A DNA stretch of 64,000 nucleotides, taken from Colwellia sp. Arc7-635. GTDB lineage: Bacteria; Pseudomonadota; Gammaproteobacteria; Enterobacterales; Alteromonadaceae. Below, in pieces: positions 62,277 through 64,000 of this stretch. The notes below the pieces were generated by a model that saw only the letters and a list, made by a program, of their open reading frames with translations, made no database searches and had not been told where the DNA came from. The position numbers and the translations under genes were made by a program. Position 1 is the stretch's first letter. Each line of letters starts with the position of its first letter. Location: assembly GCF_003971255.1 (NCBI RefSeq), contig NZ_CP034660.1, positions 1,798,001-1,862,000 of the forward strand, given 5' to 3'.

Positions 62277-63446
62277 TTAACCAAAAATATTACGCATTAA
62301 GGTAATCGCTTGATCAACGGTTTTGCCGTCTTTTACACTATTAACAATCGTACTGCGCATATTGATAATATATTCAGGAATATCATCACTAGCAAAAGCT
62401 TTATCAACAATGGCTTCGGCTGACGCTTTACTGCGTTTAACCGCTTTAGCAACACCAATTTTTACTTTCTTAGGCTTATCACGCATACGAACGTAGTTTG
62501 AGTTTTCTGCTAGCGAATTATCAGCAAACAAAAACAAATCAATTAATATCGCACGATTCTGCCAAAGCTTTAGCTCAGCTTCATCGTTTGGCATTTCACT
62601 ACGCCACCATTGAGTGCTTCTGATGCTAGTGATCATTTCATGCCAATAATCATCAAAACTTTGATTATTTAATTTTATTAACCCTAAGCCTTGTGAAAGC
62701 ATATCAATTTTACTGCTATTTAAAGCAACAAACTGATCGGGACGACGCATAGCTAATAGTCGTGTGGCTGGGCTTAATGGTGCTTTTTCTTCGCTTGCAT
62801 GCGCAGCAAATATAGCTTTGTAAGCGTCGATAAAGTTTTGGTAATGTACTAAAGTCACATCGCCTTCTAAAGGGATATTATCCAAAGCGAGATCAAATGC
62901 TTGTGGATGAGAATTCAATAATTGATGAAAGGTTTTTGCACCGCGAGTACCAGCAAACCATTCAACATCAAATTCATAAACACTTATATCATGCTGAGCA
63001 CCATGTTTACCGGCAAAGGCCAATCTGTCTTCGTCGATCATATCGGCTAGTTTATCACCACGTATATTGGCAATATAATCTAATAACTTCAGTCGTTCAG
63101 GTAATGCTTGTAACGTGGCACTTTCTTCAACAAAACCAACAAATACTGGCCAAGGAATAACGCGCGCCATTTTCAATTGGCAAGCACTAACACCACAAGA
63201 TAATGCTTCTTGCAGTTTTTTTAATGGTTTTTCTTGGCTCGTCTCTAATAAATCGCGGTTGACTTCATGCAAACAAATTCGATACAGCTCTCTACACCAG
63301 TTTAGAAAATTATCAGGATGATTTTCTACTTTTACAGCCATTAAATTAAGACTAAGATCAGCAACAAACGACAAAGCATTTTGGTAAATAGTTTGCTCGG
63401 TAGCGCTAAGCGACATGGCATTAGGAGAGGTAAGTAATTTTCTCAT
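62277..63446 (-). CDS. Hypothetical 389-residue protein
   Basis: A cytoplasmic, mostly helical protein with no signal or membrane segment. The centre has LLAMRRPDQFVALNSSKIDM followed by LSQGLGL; that (L-x-x-x-P-x-x-F-x-x-x-N) pattern occurs in the N-terminal parts of some McrB-like or uncharacterised nuclease-associated proteins. The middle includes SIRSTQWWRSEMPNDEAELK and WQNRAILIDLFLF, and the C terminus is a basic stretch (RDKPKKVKIGVAKAVKRSK) followed by a small helical domain (TIVNSVKDGKTVDQAITLMR). No catalytic motif found. The long conserved-looking frame and full coding character support a real gene; the function is unknown. Confidence 0.8.
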   Translation of the reverse strand: MRKLLTSPNAMSLSATEQTIYQNALSFVADLSLNLMAVKVENHPDNFLNWCRELYRICLHEVNRDLLETSQEKPLKKLQEALSCGVSACQLKMARVIPWPVFVGFVEESATLQALPERLKLLDYIANIRGDKLADMIDEDRLAFAGKHGAQHDISVYEFDVEWFAGTRGAKTFHQLLNSHPQAFDLALDNIPLEGDVTLVHYQNFIDAYKAIFAAHASEEKAPLSPATRLLAMRRPDQFVALNSSKIDMLSQGLGLIKLNNQSFDDYWHEMITSIRSTQWWRSEMPNDEAELKLWQNRAILIDLFLFADNSLAENSNYVRMRDKPKKVKIGVAKAVKRSKASAEAIVDKAFASDDIPEYIINMRSTIVNSVKDGKTVDQAITLMRNIFG

Positions 63447-64000
63447 GAAACAGGGATTTCCGACGGTAAAAATTTAAAAATAGGGCGGCATAATACGTGT
63501 AAAATAGTCTAACGCAAGTGATAAAGGTTAATTTGTTAGATAAACGCATGGTTGCTGCTTAAATGTGCGAATTTTGCTGCTGTTTTATGCTTTTTTTGCT
63601 TTGTATATTGTATGAGCTAGTAGATAAAAAGTTTGTATAGAAATGGCTTTTAGTTTGAACAGTCGTCAATTGCGGTTCTTTACTAAGTAGAAAATGCTTT
63701 GCTTACACCTGTTTTTTTGGTTAATTAGATGTATCAATTGAGCTTAAGTTAACTTGATTTAGCTTAACTTAGCCTAAAATCAACAGAAGTTTAGCTAAGT
63801 TAGTATGTAGTTAGGATGTAAATCCTTTGATTAGATAAGAAATATTTGCGTAAAACTCAAAATTAAATTGATGTCATATAAAGTTAGAACACAAACTACT
63901 GTAGGAACCATGTTTGAGTTAGATTGCAATAGTTTTCGATCACTTACGATAAGGAAAATACTGAAGTGATAATCATCACTATAGAGCAATATTATACCAA
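63447..64000. other. Gene-free right end of the window
   Basis: About 550 A/T-rich bases without a gene. 63730-63830 has several related TTAG-CTTAA-type words (TTAGCTTAACTTAG, TTTAGCTAAGTTAG), partly inverted. The last bases (ATTATACCAA) match the terminus of the family 1 MITE and may be the start of another copy. Confidence 0.4.

Noticed and set aside
1-64000. CRISPR arrays, tRNA or rRNA genes, prophage or integrase
   Set aside because: Searched by eye. The tandem repeats found have no regular spacers, and no tRNA-like cloverleaf with CCA or conserved TTC-A-A arm and no integrase or phage protein was seen.

Overview
The window is AT-rich DNA from a marine gammaproteobacterium, most likely Colwellia or a close relative (Colwelliaceae, Alteromonadales). 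That call rests on remembered protein similarity (PqiABC, EfpL, HPF, YbaK, YajD, DUF808, DUF6172, MipA), on the presence of a PEP-CTERM protein, and on small MITE-like palindromic elements of the kind seen in this order. It was not tested by a search. I see no rRNA, tRNA, CRISPR array, prophage or complete insertion sequence. The window reads as ordinary chromosome with small accessory insertions.

Layout. 1-6.9 kb: the 5' part of methylglyoxal synthase, an MDR oxidoreductase, YbaK, the envelope lipid-transport operon pqiABC, and a uracil-DNA glycosylase gene broken by a one-base frameshift. 7-11.8 kb: an OmpA-like porin, a periplasmic solute-binding protein, an M14 peptidase, EfpL and a lone EAL protein. 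12-17.5 kb: a two-gene operon of a PEP-CTERM protein and a large pullulanase, preceded by a MITE and a 21-bp inverted repeat that contains LacI-type operators. 17.7-31 kb: small secreted proteins, a 2H phosphoesterase, an S41 protease, an M48 peptidase fused to a pilin-like domain, a 1.6-kb decayed region (a second MITE, a lipoyl-domain pseudogene remnant, 11-bp tandem repeats), GGT, a Nudix hydrolase, and a divergent nemA/tetR pair with three operator palindromes. 32.5-37.2 kb: a lipoprotein alpha-amylase and a GH31 glucosidase in an overlapping operon. 38-40.5 kb: a TrmK-like methyltransferase, a DUF4177 protein and a HEPN-like protein. 40.7-48.8 kb: a heavy-metal efflux cluster (CzcI-like, RND adaptor, RND pump, CDF exporter) and an alanine:sodium symporter. 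49-53.4 kb: a NIT-domain chemoreceptor co-transcribed with a Cache-EAL protein behind an FNR-type site. 53.5-63.4 kb: housekeeping and hypothetical genes (Mpo1-like, YajD, DUF808, HPF, DUF6172, HDAC-like, acetyl-CoA hydrolase-GNAT fusion, MipA, an unknown 389-aa protein) and a second copy of the first MITE family.

How the parts connect. The two starch/glycogen loci at 12.6-17.4 kb and 32.5-37.2 kb carry near-identical 14-bp LacI-type operator half-palindromes upstream, so they probably form one alpha-glucan regulon: pullulanase debranches, the lipoprotein amylase cuts, and GH31 releases glucose. The chemoreceptor/EAL operon has a promoter arranged like a class II FNR promoter, which suggests low-oxygen control of a nitrate/nitrite taxis and c-di-GMP module. 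The least explained items are the M48-pilin fusion, the PEP-CTERM/pullulanase pairing, the HEPN-like orphan and the 389-aa protein at 62.3-63.4 kb.
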